DNA of 64,000 nt from positions 61,105-125,104 of the forward strand of contig NZ_CAKMMF010000002.1 in assembly GCF_927798095.1 (NCBI RefSeq), written 5' to 3'. Positions within the stretch are counted from its first letter, which is position 1. Each line of letters begins with the position of its first letter. This document shows, one piece after another, positions 26,101 to 35,672 of the stretch. The DNA comes from Paenibacillus plantiphilus. GTDB lineage: Bacteria > Bacillota > Bacilli > Paenibacillales > Paenibacillaceae. The notes below the pieces were generated by a model. It was given only the letters and a program-made list of their open reading frames with translations, did not search any database and was not told the origin of the DNA. The translations under genes and the position numbers were made by a program.

Positions 26101-27493
26101 TTGAATTATTTACAAAAGCAACACTCGTATCCTTCACTGCTATTTTGGTCGTTCCTCCGCCAGTAAGCTTGGTTGAAGTTACTGGAATGCTTGCAACAAT
26201 TGCATCATTGCTTGATTTAATAACAATATTGCCTGACCCTACATACACCGGCTCGCTGAAGTTCAACTCCATATCTAGTGTCGGAGACGTCTGAATATTG
26301 CCAGGTTTACGTTCCCCAACAAGGGTTGGAGGCGTATTGTCATCGCCATGATCCGTCTCGAAATTCCATACATTCGCCGCGCTGATCCCTTCAAACAAAA
26401 GTGCCCCGTTGCTGGCATCCTTGAAAGCGCCCGGATCGATCAGAATATAATAGCCCCTCTTGCCGGCTAAATCTGAAGGCGGATTAATCGTAACAACACC
26501 GCCACTCACCGTTACATACGAGGAGTTGACGTTAATCGTCTGAACCGTACTGTTGTCAGAAATATTGTTGATTCTTATATTGCCTGTATGGACAGCAACA
26601 TGGACTGGAAACGTTAATACAAAATTGCTGGAAATGCTCACGTTATACGCATCATCCGCAGGCTGCAGCGATACTGCGCCAAGCGGCGGTGCAGATGTAG
26701 CGAATCTCCACTGACTAGAGCTCACACCGGCAAATTTATTGCCGGACAAATCCTGGAATGCGCCATTCGATATAAGAACCTCATATGTACTGCTTGGCTT
26801 CAAGGCGTTGTTCAACGTGAAAGATATCGTAGACGTTGAATTGCCGGATACATTTGTCGAAACCGTACTTATTATCTGAGAATCGCTCGGTTGATTAATA
26901 TTGGTTACCGTGATGGTCCCGCTCGCTGCATATACAGGCTCATCGAATTGGATGGTGTGCGGAGCCCCCATAACAGCAGTCCCCCCGTTGCCCGGGTTCA
27001 ATCCTGTAATGACAGGTGCTGTCGTATCCAATGTTTCTACAGTTCTGAAATTCCAATCTGCCGGGCTAGTCAGCCCATTGAAATTCGCATTATTGCTTTC
27101 GTTCTTGAATGCTCCGGCATCAATAACGACATAATATCTTTCATTAACAGCAAATGGCTTGCTCGGTGTTATTGTAACGAGGTTTCTGCTCGTTGCGTTG
27201 ATCGAGACACGACTGTCGGAAGCCACGACATAAGATTCAAACAGCTCATTATCGAATCTCCGTATCGTTATCGCAGCAGAACCTGTTCCTTTCGACACAT
27301 TCTCATCAAAGGTAATAATCAACGGGGAATTAGGCGCCACATTGCCTGCACCAGAGGAAGGCGACTTCGCTAAAATAGCAGGCCCGCTAGTGGCAGCCGA
27401 TACTTGTGCTGGATCAGTTAACAAACTGCCTATTCCGATTTGTACAATTAAGAGAACTGCTAACAAAAAAGACATACTACGATTTCGGATCAA
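23111..27493 (-). CDS. secreted Big_5/SwmB-repeat protein with C-terminal SLH domains
   Basis: A ~1460-aa cell-surface protein. After a signal peptide (MSFLLAVLLIVQIGIGSLL...AATSG) come five Big_5 Ig-like repeats (each opening as SPSSGAGNVAPNSPLIITFDE, residues ~35-620). Four SwmB-like repeats follow (FNEGLDANSVPVPANFYVTV type, ~620-1040), then a ~220-residue region. The last ~190 residues are three SLH modules, with TRGE, TREQ and TRAQ in place of the TRAE motif. SLH domains dock on pyruvylated secondary cell-wall polymer. Function beyond surface adhesion is unknown. A TTG near 27493-27496 with GGGGAG upstream is the likely start; the exact codon is uncertain. Confidence 0.85.
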   Translation of the reverse strand: MIRNRSMSFLLAVLLIVQIGIGSLLTDPAQVSAATSGPAILAKSPSSGAGNVAPNSPLIITFDENVSKGTGSAAITIRRFDNELFESYVVASDSRVSINATSRNLVTITPSKPFAVNERYYVVIDAGAFKNESNNANFNGLTSPADWNFRTVETLDTTAPVITGLNPGNGGTAVMGAPHTIQFDEPVYAASGTITVTNINQPSDSQIISTVSTNVSGNSTSTISFTLNNALKPSSTYEVLISNGAFQDLSGNKFAGVSSSQWRFATSAPPLGAVSLQPADDAYNVSISSNFVLTFPVHVAVHTGNIRINNISDNSTVQTINVNSSYVTVSGGVVTINPPSDLAGKRGYYILIDPGAFKDASNGALLFEGISAANVWNFETDHGDDNTPPTLVGERKPGNIQTSPTLDMELNFSEPVYVGSGNIVIKSSNDAIVASIPVTSTKLTGGGTTKIAVKDTSVAFVNNSKYYIQIDGQAFQDARGNKFAGITGKSDWEFTVTQDTEKPAVISLSPLNNSKDAATSGLVLEALFNEQIQLGTAPTVPSVTIKRASGTDNSPITTKLAIDPQNTRKLVITPDSALAAYTDYYVEITEGTVTDIAGNKFDGILNRAQWTFKTVNSTSGAPVLSKSEILGNSKIVLTFNEGLDANSVPVPANFYVTVNGAGRSVASVQVSGQTVTLTLQGTVSAGQVVKLSYSPGAKPIQDTTGTAAASILNRDITNSPDNTLPRQLSGIVSGNTIILTMSEEIEQVTSNANSQFSVYLGGSYRSVTNLSSSSSTLFITFNGNAVATNETVSLSYSAGSYPVKDPAGNKLASFSSFQIQNGQDTIAPVLQSMTVLSNQITLVYNESINPALLPPTSAFSVTVNGVARGVSSVSISGTHVILNLASAVSSSDYVIVSYSIKSPAFSDFGGNPAPAFTNMTAGGGSGGSYITFSGAIAKAGTITISFSEGLNSSYVPSSSQFSVKVNNVTRPISSISINGSSVILNLYTPVAIGDTVKISYSAAGVTLRGTGGVQVNSFTDINAANQTSWTDNAGGDFEAATGGGLSIKKSAATTTSAISPAGRSTTQYELSAEKITSAYSAIRSASGMQPRVVFTVPDSENAGMVALPLKALEDAKNAYPTASVAVIYKDTTYELPLSALDYRQLGQMMNAAAPVGQLIVSIDTNAIGMSSQLTAELNASNAQMQISPVSFELFVKSSGVTKSVDNLNGYVTRSIMTGSNLEARQIAVVWLDSQTGKLSYVPTKVTQESGKSLVTFKRKGNSVYAVVKGGVKYTDIAKHWGRNDILLMGNKYVVEGRTLTTFEPDKPVTRGEFAMFIAKGLGLSGDKQAAGKFKDVNTSTAMAAYIGAASNAGIVQGMTDGTFKPNSPVTREQMASMMVRAANAAGNQMKLSKSQSEVLKRFTDNKKIGTWAQGDVAKAVEAGIINGMAANSFGGKSNATRAQAAVMTKRLLVYLGFMDV

Positions 27494-27613
27494 CAATATC
27501 CACTCCCCAATAAACACACTAGTACTATATTTTTCGGTCAAAGACGGCATTAAATGAAGACTTGCCCGCTATTTTTTAACGAGGTTGCAAATTGCCTGCC
27601 AGGCTTCACCACA

Positions 27614-27647
27614 AAGAAACCGCTCCTCGAATCAGGAGCGGTTTCTT
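27614..27647 (-). terminator. terminator of metK
   Basis: Perfect 14-bp arms AAGAAACCGCTCCT / AGGAGCGGTTTCTT with a 6-base loop, 26 bases after the metK stop; the tail is only moderately T-rich. Confidence 0.8.
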
Positions 27648-27672
27648 GTTGCCGTATCTTCTGCTGCTTCGC

Positions 27673-28875
27673 TTATGCCAAAGCGTCAGCTTTCAGCTGC
27701 TCTGCCTTGTCCACGCGTTCCCATGGAAGATCGATGTCTGTCCGGCCAAAGTGGCCATAAGCTGCAGTCTTCGCATAGATAGGACGACGAAGATCCAACA
27801 TTTTGATTATGCCTGCGGGACGAAGATCGAAGTTCTTCTTAATCACTTCAACCAGCTTCTCTTCAGCGACTTTACCTGTTCCATAAGTATCGACATTTAT
27901 CGACACTGGCGTTGCAACACCAATTGCGTAGGCCAATTGGATTTCGCATTTGTCAGCAAGGCCAGCCGCTACGAGATTCTTCGCTACATAACGGGCCGCA
28001 TAGGCTGCCGAGCGGTCAACCTTTGTAGGATCTTTGCCTGAGAATGCGCCGCCGCCATGACGTGCATATCCACCGTACGTATCCACAATAATTTTACGGC
28101 CTGTCAGACCCGCATCCCCTTGCGGTCCGCCGATAACGAAACGGCCCGTAGGATTGATGTAGTACTTGGTTTCATCATCCAGCCATTGCGTAGGGACAAC
28201 CGGCTTAATGACGTGCTCGCGAATATCAGCTTGAATCTGCTCCAGCGATATTTCTTCCGCGTGCTGGGTCGAAACAACAATCGTATCTACACGTGTTGGC
28301 TTGCCATCAACATATTCGATCGTTACCTGTGTTTTTCCGTCGGGACGCAAATAATCCAACGTGCCATTCTTGCGCATTTCAGATAATTGACGCGCAATAC
28401 GATGAGACAATGCAATTGGCAAAGGCATGAGTTCTGGTGTTTCATTCGTTGCAAAGCCGAACATTAAACCTTGGTCGCCGGCTCCAATATCTTCATTCTC
28501 TTGTTGAACATCCTTGCCATCACGTGATTCCAATGCCGCATTAACACCTTGGGCAATATCAGCAGACTGTTCGTTCAAAGAAGTCAGAACGGCACATGTG
28601 CTGGAATCGAAGCCGTATTTGGCACGAGTATAGCCAATTTCCTTAATTGTACGACGAGCAATTGCAGAAATATCTACATAATCTGCACGGCTGCTAATCT
28701 CCCCTATAACAAGAACCAAACCTGTTGCAACAGAAACCTCACAAGCAACACGAGCGTATGGATCTACTTCCAGAAACGCATCCAAGACCGCATCTGAGAT
28801 CTGGTCGCAAATTTTATCCGGATGTCCTTCCGTTACCGACTCCGAAGTAAACAAATGACGTCCTTTAAGTGACAT
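27673..28875 (-). CDS. metK: S-adenosylmethionine synthase
   Basis: 400 aa, full length. Makes SAM from methionine and ATP in the cytoplasm. Signatures: [25 protein letters not shown] at the N-terminus, [12 protein letters not shown], and [23 protein letters not shown] (P-loop-like). The ATG has AGGAGG upstream. It stands alone between two terminators. The leader shows no S-box (SAM-I) riboswitch, unlike B. subtilis metK. Confidence 0.97.
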   Translation of the reverse strand: MSLKGRHLFTSESVTEGHPDKICDQISDAVLDAFLEVDPYARVACEVSVATGLVLVIGEISSRADYVDISAIARRTIKEIGYTRAKYGFDSSTCAVLTSLNEQSADIAQGVNAALESRDGKDVQQENEDIGAGDQGLMFGFATNETPELMPLPIALSHRIARQLSEMRKNGTLDYLRPDGKTQVTIEYVDGKPTRVDTIVVSTQHAEEISLEQIQADIREHVIKPVVPTQWLDDETKYYINPTGRFVIGGPQGDAGLTGRKIIVDTYGGYARHGGGAFSGKDPTKVDRSAAYAARYVAKNLVAAGLADKCEIQLAYAIGVATPVSINVDTYGTGKVAEEKLVEVIKKNFDLRPAGIIKMLDLRRPIYAKTAAYGHFGRTDIDLPWERVDKAEQLKADALA

Positions 28876-28984
28876 CTGTTCTCAACCTCCTACAACCTGA
28901 ATTGTAATAATGATGAATAAAAGGATTTTGAAAAAGAGACTATAAAGAAGTCAACGTCGTTTACCTGAACGGTACACTGACTTC

Positions 28985-29020
28985 AAAAAATGAACCTTTT
29001 CCGGAGGTGGAAAAGGCTCA
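28985..29020 (-). terminator. terminator of the SASP gene
   Basis: Minus strand TGAGCCTTTTCC-ACCTCC-GGAAAAGGTTCA followed by six T. Confidence 0.88.
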
Positions 29021-29096
29021 TGACAACTCTCTAAAACAGTATGATACCGAAACTGTCGCTTCCTGTCAATGGATTTCTCAATGGATTCTCAATGCT

Positions 29097-29384
29097 TTAC
29101 AAACCATTTAAAGCTTGCTCTGCCTGCTGGATCAAGCGTCTGGTCATTAACCCGCCAACAGAACCGGCGTCTCTGGTCGCAAGATGGGACCAGGGAACAC
29201 TTCCTGCATCACTGGCTGTACTGCCTATAGAGCCCAGTTCAGATGCGAATTCGGTATGCCCTAGCCGCTCTGGTGTCAATCCGCCCGCGGTTAGTCCAAG
29301 CTCTGCCGCAATTTCATATTTCATTTGATGAAGCGCCTCACGGCATTGCGGAACAACAACTTTATTAGATGATCGTTTGGCCAT
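29097..29384 (-). CDS. alpha/beta-type small acid-soluble spore protein
   Basis: A 95-aa SASP that coats DNA in the dormant spore. The family motifs are visible: KYEIAAELGL (with the GPR protease-type Glu-Ile/Leu-Ala context) and GSVGGLMTRRLIQQAEQAL. The middle (TAGGLTPERLGHTEFASELGSIGSTASDAGSVPWSHLATRDAG) is longer than in the classic 60-70-aa SASPs, giving an unusually long member. The ATG at 29384 (MAKRSSNK) follows GGAGG by eight bases. Expected to be sigma-G controlled; I did not identify the promoter. Confidence 0.85.
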   Translation of the reverse strand: MAKRSSNKVVVPQCREALHQMKYEIAAELGLTAGGLTPERLGHTEFASELGSIGSTASDAGSVPWSHLATRDAGSVGGLMTRRLIQQAEQALNGL

Positions 29385-29487
29385 CTCCTGCACCTCCATT
29401 AAGTTAGGAAAGGATGTGGACTTATTATGTCTTCCCTTAACGATAATGAAGCGTTAAATAAATTGTTATCTCGGCCAAATAGTTACA

Positions 29488-30000
29488 CTATTGCTTAGGC
29501 TGGTCTTTAATTTCATGGCCGCCTGTCACCATAACCGTCAAACCATTCTTCTGTCCAGGCTCCGGCATCAGCCCCCGACCGCCACGCGGGAAAAGAATCA
29601 GATGATTATTAGCGACTCGACTGCCGCTCTTAATATCCGTTCCGTCCGTTACATCGGCAATTCCGTTAGAGTCGGGACTGTAGGCGACAGCCTTGCCAGC
29701 TCTAACAACAGCTTCTGCTCCATCCTTAGTGATCAGCATTTGACCTGGAGCTATATTAATAATTTTAACAACAGCAGACTCTGTATCCGTATCTTTGCTC
29801 GGAGTGTCTGTACTTCCTCCACTGCCACTTATCGCTGCAATCTTGCTATCTACATAGCTTTTAGTTACCACTGGATCATCTACACTGCCCGGAGACACAG
29901 CAGTCGACTCCCCTTCCGCACTTGTTGGCCATTGCGTGCCTACTATAATTCCTGCTCCGACAACTACAGCAGTAACCAATAATTTAACTTTCCGATTCAA
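29488..30000 (-). CDS. hypothetical exported protein
   Basis: 170 aa. An N-terminal signal/anchor (VKLLVTAVVVGAGIIVGTQW) is followed by a Ser/Thr/Asp-rich linker with TKSYVDSKIAAI, then a compact C-terminal domain (VKIINIAPGQMLITKDGAEAVVRAGKAVAYSPDSNGIADVTDG...LILFPRGGRGL). I do not recognise the family. The TTG at 30000 with AGGAGAG upstream is preferred over the first in-frame codon. Its own short transcript lies between the SASP gene and a large exported protein. Confidence 0.7.
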   Translation of the reverse strand: MNRKVKLLVTAVVVGAGIIVGTQWPTSAEGESTAVSPGSVDDPVVTKSYVDSKIAAISGSGGSTDTPSKDTDTESAVVKIINIAPGQMLITKDGAEAVVRAGKAVAYSPDSNGIADVTDGTDIKSGSRVANNHLILFPRGGRGLMPEPGQKNGLTVMVTGGHEIKDQPKQ

Positions 30001-30079
30001 TACATTCTCTCCTCTCATTGCAATCGTTCTTTCTAGGATACTAGATTTATGAGTTTTGTTCTACCATGGAAATAAAGAA

Positions 30080-30114
30080 CCCTGCCCGACAAGGTTGCAT
30101 CTTGTTGGACAGGG
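30080..30114 (-). terminator. terminator of the 30136-32670 gene
   Basis: Minus strand CCCTGTCCAACAAG-loop-CTTGTCGGGCAGGG (two mismatches) followed by TTCTTTATTT. Confidence 0.8.
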
Positions 30115-30135
30115 AATGGGTACAGACTCAATTAC

Positions 30136-32670
30136 TTACTCGGATGTTGTATTCCATTTTAAAGTCTTGGTTGCTATCAAGAGCTTCGTATTCTGAAAAA
30201 CATCATAAACATTAAGTGTATAATCATCATATTTTTGAACTTTATTTTGAATCTCAGGATCGCTAATCGTAAATGTTAATGTGCTGTCATTGGTTTCTTT
30301 CAGAGTATCTTCATTTTCAGATGCTGCAGTTATTCCATACTGCTTTGAATACGTTGTTTTTGCAGTATCATTATTAATGAATTCAAACAGTAACTTGTGC
30401 TCGCCAGCAACATAATCATATTCTGCGTTTTTATTAAGATTATAATTCAGTGTCATTTTAATACCATCTACAGTATATAAACCTTGAACATTTAAAGTTG
30501 TGAAAATTTTGGATAAATTGAGTTTATATCCAGCAAATTCAATATCTTTGAAATCAGTTTTCGTTCCGGTATTAGCATCACCTTTCAAGGCATAACTAAC
30601 TGGTTTGATTATAACAGCAGTTTTATCATTACCTGCATTTGCATTATCACTTCCATTCCCTGTTCCTCCATCAGCTTTTGTTGTGCCAATGGTTTGCCCA
30701 AATGTGAGGCTATAATTAGTTGAATCAAAACTTTTACCAATTTGGGCCCATGCAGAAATGAGTATTTTACCGTTTGGTGAAACTTTTTCTTTCACCTCGG
30801 CAAACTTCAAAGGAACAACATTTCCAATATTATCTTTAATATAACCACCTAAGCTTGCAATAAGTGCTGATCTATTTTCATTATTGACAGCTTCAAATTC
30901 AACGTAATAATTGTTTTTAACTTTGCCTTCAAATATTGCTGATCTTAATATTTTTATAGAAGCTTTTTTTCCGATTATCGTAATTTCATAGGGTGCATCT
31001 GTACTTTTAAGCGGCAAAGTGGTGAGCTGTTGTCCCGAGAATTGATAGAGCATTTTTCCGGGTTTATCTTGTACAGGTTCTGTACTTACAAATGTTATTT
31101 TATCAATAATAGTCGTATATGGAATTGGAGAATAAACGACCATATCATATGAAGCACCAGGAGCAATTGTAATTGAATCATCTAGTGCTGTCGCTTGTTG
31201 CTCCGTACCTACTTTCACACCATTAATCATAAAATAACCACCCATTGCCGGTACCTTCTTAGATATATCACTATTATTTGTAATCGTTATATTGGCAACA
31301 AGCACATCATTTTCTTCCATAGGTGAACGTTCGATAGAATTCAGCTTCACACGATAATCATTGTGTTTAAATGAGCTGCCCAAGCCACCTTCTTGTGAAG
31401 TAGTTTGAATATTATAAGTACCAATAATATAAGATTTTTCTTTTTCTGATGCTGTAGTTTTTACTAGCAATTGAGCTGTATCGGGTTTTATAGACGTAGG
31501 AATTTCACCAGTTAATGATACAGTTTTCTCAATATTCGGCAACAGGGATCCGTTTTCTTCTTTAGTGTAGGTAAGAGGATAACTTGTTCCTGTTGAGGTA
31601 AGAATATAATAGTCAAGATTCGGATTAACAATAGCTGTAGTACCGATATTGGTCATCTTGTAGTCAAGCGCTATCTGATTTTTGTCTGAGCCCTGTGTTA
31701 AAAACACTTGTCCTGTTTTCGTATCTATTGGCATACCACTCATATAGACCATTCGTGTTTGTCCAATTGGAACGGCTGTAGATACCTTCGTTGCAGGCAA
31801 GGCAAATACACCCGAAGGCAATTGTACTTTTGAGGTCTCATCATTTTGAGCTGTTATAAATGACAACGTTTTACCTGCAACAGAAATAGGTATTGTCGCA
31901 TGAAGCGTTACGATTTTACGCTCTTTGGGTTGAATCGTAGTTTGTTCTAAACCAGATACAGTAGCGTTATAAACTGATAAACTCTCCGTTTGCAAGAAAA
32001 AGTTCAGTTTCGTCAAATCTGTTGTTTGTAATCCCACATTTTCCATCAAAAAGTTAATGGTCAAATAAGCACTATTCGCATCCTTTGTAATAGAGGTCTG
32101 TTTAATTGCCCCTCTAAGCTTACCATTGTTGATAAGCATGACAGTATCTTTGAATGCAGGAGTAACATCTGTGGTATTCGCGGGATATTTGATGAGACCT
32201 AATCTACGCTCATAGTTGGCAGCAGAAAAATCCCATTTCACAACTTCAAAGGCTAGATCACTTATTTTAGTGGCATTATCTACGACTGCGTAATATGTAA
32301 TATATTGTGTCGACTTCGCAGCTACAGTTGTCTTTGCTTTATCGGCTTCAAGGACTGTCGATTTAAAAGACTTTCCTGACTTTGTCTTAACACGTAGCCA
32401 ATAGTCCAATAAATCTAATTGATTGGAACCATTATTGGTGATTGCCACCGAAAACGCGAGCACCTTTCCTTTCTCCTGCATTAGAAAGTGAGCATCACGG
32501 ATATTTAGATAGCTTGAACCATTTAGTTTGACAATTGAACTTGATAATGTTGCTTTTGTAGTTTTACTGGCTGCTGCAGAGATCGGCAATGAAGAAAGAA
32601 TTCCTCCCTGCAATAACAAGGATGATGCTGTTAATGTTATGACCCCATATTTGATCCATTTTTGTTTCAC
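30136..32670 (-). CDS. large hypothetical exported protein
   Basis: A ~844-aa protein with a signal peptide (YGVITLTASSLLLQGGILSSLPISAAA). The rest is beta-rich, with repeated stretches like NIRDAHFLMQEKGKVLAFSVAITNNGSNQLDL, suggestive of several immunoglobulin-like or DUF4352-like folds, and an Asn/Gly-rich linker near residue 680. No SLH or LPXTG anchor is seen. AT-rich relative to neighbours. The GTG at 32670 lies seven bases after AGGAGG; the ATG two codons earlier is too close to it. Probably a surface protein; function unknown. Confidence 0.75.
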   Translation of the reverse strand: MKQKWIKYGVITLTASSLLLQGGILSSLPISAAASKTTKATLSSSIVKLNGSSYLNIRDAHFLMQEKGKVLAFSVAITNNGSNQLDLLDYWLRVKTKSGKSFKSTVLEADKAKTTVAAKSTQYITYYAVVDNATKISDLAFEVVKWDFSAANYERRLGLIKYPANTTDVTPAFKDTVMLINNGKLRGAIKQTSITKDANSAYLTINFLMENVGLQTTDLTKLNFFLQTESLSVYNATVSGLEQTTIQPKERKIVTLHATIPISVAGKTLSFITAQNDETSKVQLPSGVFALPATKVSTAVPIGQTRMVYMSGMPIDTKTGQVFLTQGSDKNQIALDYKMTNIGTTAIVNPNLDYYILTSTGTSYPLTYTKEENGSLLPNIEKTVSLTGEIPTSIKPDTAQLLVKTTASEKEKSYIIGTYNIQTTSQEGGLGSSFKHNDYRVKLNSIERSPMEENDVLVANITITNNSDISKKVPAMGGYFMINGVKVGTEQQATALDDSITIAPGASYDMVVYSPIPYTTIIDKITFVSTEPVQDKPGKMLYQFSGQQLTTLPLKSTDAPYEITIIGKKASIKILRSAIFEGKVKNNYYVEFEAVNNENRSALIASLGGYIKDNIGNVVPLKFAEVKEKVSPNGKILISAWAQIGKSFDSTNYSLTFGQTIGTTKADGGTGNGSDNANAGNDKTAVIIKPVSYALKGDANTGTKTDFKDIEFAGYKLNLSKIFTTLNVQGLYTVDGIKMTLNYNLNKNAEYDYVAGEHKLLFEFINNDTAKTTYSKQYGITAASENEDTLKETNDSTLTFTISDPEIQNKVQKYDDYTLNVYDVFQNTKLLIATKTLKWNTTSE

Positions 32671-32694
32671 ATTCATTCCTCCTGGTTCTTTCTT

Positions 32695-32723
32695 TATACA
32701 CTATTAGACGCTTGTTTGGTCAA
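32695..32723 (-). promoter_or_regulatory. candidate sigma-A promoter of the 30136-32670 gene
   Basis: Minus strand TTGACC, 17 bases, TGTATA, ~25 bases before the start codon. Confidence 0.5.
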
Positions 32724-32803
32724 GTTTGTTTCGTCTTAATTGAATTTTTATATAATTTCCATATAGAAGCTTTTAAACTTTAGTGTCTATACAACAATTA
32801 AAA

Positions 32804-32841
32804 AAAACAAAAAAAACAGACAGGAGATATCTCCTGTCTGT
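32804..32841 (-). terminator. strong terminator of the S-layer gene
   Basis: A 26-bp perfect palindrome (ACAGACAGGAGAT and its complement) at 32816-32841, followed on the minus strand by a long T-run interrupted once by G. Confidence 0.92.
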
Positions 32842-32855
32842 TTTCCAATAATGGA

Positions 32856-35672
32856 TTAGTTAACTACAACGATTGTAGTAGCCGTAACACTATTGCTTGT
32901 CATGTAAGTCAATGTAGCTTGACCTGATACTTGATCAGCACCGCCAGTGGTAATGGATTTGTTATTCACAGCAGCAACTTTAACATCGCTGGAGTACAAG
33001 AATCCATCAACATTGATTTCAACACCGTATTGGTCTTTAACAGTTACTTTGTAGTCATCGCCGCTGTTAACAGTGAATGTCAGACCAGCTGGTCTAGTCA
33101 CTTCATATTCACCTTTTTTGAATTCTACAGTTTTAGCAACTGGAGCTGCTTTAGACGTTTTCACTACTTGATCAGCAAGTTTCGAACCGTCTGCTTTAAT
33201 AGCAGAGATTGTAGCTTCGCCTTCATCAAGACCAAAGATTTTATTGCCGGATACATCGATCTTAGTGCTGTCAGAAGTTGTTACGCGAGCAAACGCATTT
33301 GCTTGAACGATTTTAACTTCGTCGCCACTGGACAGTTTACCAACCAACTCAACAGTTTTAGCGTGAGAGCTGCTAGCTGTCAGATCTTTGTTAGCGTAGA
33401 TGGTATCGATTGTTTTGATTGCATAAGTTTTGATGTCATCAGCTTTAACAACTTCAACGTCGTAAACGAATTCTGGATCATTATCAACTGCATTCAAAGA
33501 AATTTTGATTTTAGCAGTACCAACAGCTACTGCAGTCAATTTTCCGTTTGCAACAGTTACTGCATTACCTTCAACAGTAACGCCATAAGTAGCAGCTGCA
33601 ACATTTTTCGTACGACCATAGTTGTCGAGGTAAGTGATGTTGTCTTGATCGAAATCAGTGTCAGCGCCTACTGCGAAGTATTTGCCAACATCTTTAACGC
33701 CATTGATTTTATCTGCTTTGGATGCTTCTCTAACATCCAGTTCCAGACTTCCCAATTGAGCGCCTGAAGCTCCACCGTCACCAACGAGGTATGCATAGAT
33801 ATGAGCTTTACCGTGTCCATTGAACTTGAACAGAAGCTCGCCTTTACCGTTGATTTTCGGATATCCAGCTGCAAATGGAACATTGGAATTGAAAGTTATG
33901 TTATTCTTTGCATTGCCGACTTTAACATCTTTACCAGCGATTTGAGCTCCGAAGGAATCAACAGCTGTGAAAGGAACTTTGACCTCTTCTTGAGCTGCAA
34001 TAATAAATCCAGGGCTGGAAAGTTGCAATGTTTTTACAACTGCATCGCCTTGAACAGTAATAGTTGTGTTGCCACTTGCACCTGTAGTTGTGTTCATAGC
34101 AGTGATAAAGAGATTGCCATGAGATTTACCAGTAGTTGCGAAAGTCAGAACACCTTTGCTATCTACTTTGAAGGAAGCGATAACGCCAGCTTCGCTCATC
34201 ATGAATGTAATTCCGCCTACATTTACATTGTTAGCATTACCAGCAACTGTTACTGTGCCGTCAGTTTCAGTCAAAAGAACTTTTTGACCGTATTGATCAG
34301 CCATTTCGTAAGGAAGGATCAGGCCGCTTTCGTTAATCGAAATGTGTTTTTTGTCTTTCAATGGAGCTACAGTTCCAAGCTTGATGGAAGTAGCAGTACT
34401 GCCTGCAACGATTTTGAAAGTTTTGGAAACATTCAATGTTGCAGCATACGAAGCAGTAACAACAAAGTTGTCGTCAATCTTCGCATTTGCGTCCTCTTTC
34501 AGGTCATACTTACCTTTTTCGTCTTTAGGAATTGATTTACCTTGGGTAGCGTTGAATACCGTTACTGTGAGCGTAGGGTTTTCAATTTCTTTATCAAACT
34601 GGTTGAACAGTTTAACACCCAGGTCTTGATTGTCTGCTTTTTGCAGGGAGTTAGCTGTAATTTCAAGCTTCGTTGCTTTTCCGTCTTCAACTTTGACTTT
34701 AACAGCATCGAAACCTTTAACAGTTACAGTGTACTCGTTAGCAGGCAGGAAGTTAGAAGACAATACAACTGCTTTCTTATCTTCAGACCACTTAGCAGTA
34801 ACATCGTAAGTAATAAGATCGAATTTAACTTCGTACGTCAGAGCAGCAATTTCAGTTGCAGTCAGAGCACGGTTGAAAGATACAGTGATCTCACGAGCAT
34901 TAGTTTGTACCGCTTTGGAAATTGCAACTGCTCCAAGCGTTACTTCTACTTCGTAAGTTTTGCCTTTGTATTCAACGGATACTTTCGTTGCTTGACCAGC
35001 TACGAGAGCAGTGTCAAGAGCTTTCTTAACAACTTCGTTGTCGGAGAAAGTAACTTCGATGTTTTTGTCGTCGATTACAGTAGCGGATTTAACAGTAACG
35101 CCTGCTGCATCGCCACTAAAATCGTAAGCAACATTTACGAGCAACGAACGAAGTGCGTTACCTTTGTAGCTAGCTTGCTCTGGAATAAATCCAGCTTTGA
35201 TTGCTGCAGCAACATAACCAGTTGCCCAAGCGGAAGTTCCACCTACAGTTGCGCCTTCTTCTGGCTCAAGACCAGCAAGCTCAACTACAACTTTAGCAAC
35301 TTGCTCAACTGTTACTTTACCAGTTGGGCCAAATTTGCCAGCGCCAAGACCGTTCATGATTCCTTCAGCTGTTACAGCACCAATAAATGGTGATGCCCAG
35401 TAGTTTTTAGGAATGTCGGTGTATTGTGCTGCACCTGCTGCATTATCTTCATAACCAGCAATAATAGCAACAATTTTAGCGAACTCTGCACGAGTCATTT
35501 CTTTGTTCAGACCAGCGTCACCATTTGGCGGATAGCCAGAGAAGACACCTGCTTCTTTCAATGCGTCAAACTTTTGTTGTGTTGTCAATTCCGGTGTTGC
35601 TGCAGCTGCTACGGAAGCAAACATGCTGAATACCATAGCGATAGCTACAAGTAGGGATAAACTTTTTTTCAT
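32856..35672 (-). CDS. S-layer protein with N-terminal SLH domains
   Basis: A 938-aa secreted protein, probably the major surface-layer subunit. The signal peptide (MKKSLSLLVAIAMVFSMFASVAAAA) is followed by three SLH modules: one with TRAE at residues ~30-80, one with TVEQ at ~85-140, and a degenerate third to ~190. The remaining ~750 residues are beta-rich Big-type repeats. The very strong terminator, ~220-base leader and good ribosome sites suggest high expression. The ATG at 35672 lies 11 bases from GGAGGAG. A second in-frame ATG at 35750 with GGGGGTGA eight bases upstream would add 26 hydrophilic residues; both may be used. Confidence 0.9.
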   Translation of the reverse strand: MKKSLSLLVAIAMVFSMFASVAAAATPELTTQQKFDALKEAGVFSGYPPNGDAGLNKEMTRAEFAKIVAIIAGYEDNAAGAAQYTDIPKNYWASPFIGAVTAEGIMNGLGAGKFGPTGKVTVEQVAKVVVELAGLEPEEGATVGGTSAWATGYVAAAIKAGFIPEQASYKGNALRSLLVNVAYDFSGDAAGVTVKSATVIDDKNIEVTFSDNEVVKKALDTALVAGQATKVSVEYKGKTYEVEVTLGAVAISKAVQTNAREITVSFNRALTATEIAALTYEVKFDLITYDVTAKWSEDKKAVVLSSNFLPANEYTVTVKGFDAVKVKVEDGKATKLEITANSLQKADNQDLGVKLFNQFDKEIENPTLTVTVFNATQGKSIPKDEKGKYDLKEDANAKIDDNFVVTASYAATLNVSKTFKIVAGSTATSIKLGTVAPLKDKKHISINESGLILPYEMADQYGQKVLLTETDGTVTVAGNANNVNVGGITFMMSEAGVIASFKVDSKGVLTFATTGKSHGNLFITAMNTTTGASGNTTITVQGDAVVKTLQLSSPGFIIAAQEEVKVPFTAVDSFGAQIAGKDVKVGNAKNNITFNSNVPFAAGYPKINGKGELLFKFNGHGKAHIYAYLVGDGGASGAQLGSLELDVREASKADKINGVKDVGKYFAVGADTDFDQDNITYLDNYGRTKNVAAATYGVTVEGNAVTVANGKLTAVAVGTAKIKISLNAVDNDPEFVYDVEVVKADDIKTYAIKTIDTIYANKDLTASSSHAKTVELVGKLSSGDEVKIVQANAFARVTTSDSTKIDVSGNKIFGLDEGEATISAIKADGSKLADQVVKTSKAAPVAKTVEFKKGEYEVTRPAGLTFTVNSGDDYKVTVKDQYGVEINVDGFLYSSDVKVAAVNNKSITTGGADQVSGQATLTYMTSNSVTATTIVVVN

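Noticed and set aside
28876..29096. SAM (S-box) riboswitch before metK
   Set aside because: The leader contains the SASP terminator and a weak hairpin (GAAGTCA/TGACTTC, 28948-28985), but none of the S-box conserved elements could be recognised.
32931..35393. Several plus-strand frames of 240-280 aa opposite the S-layer gene
   Set aside because: Cys/Phe/Ser-rich shadows created by the codon bias of the highly expressed gene on the other strand.
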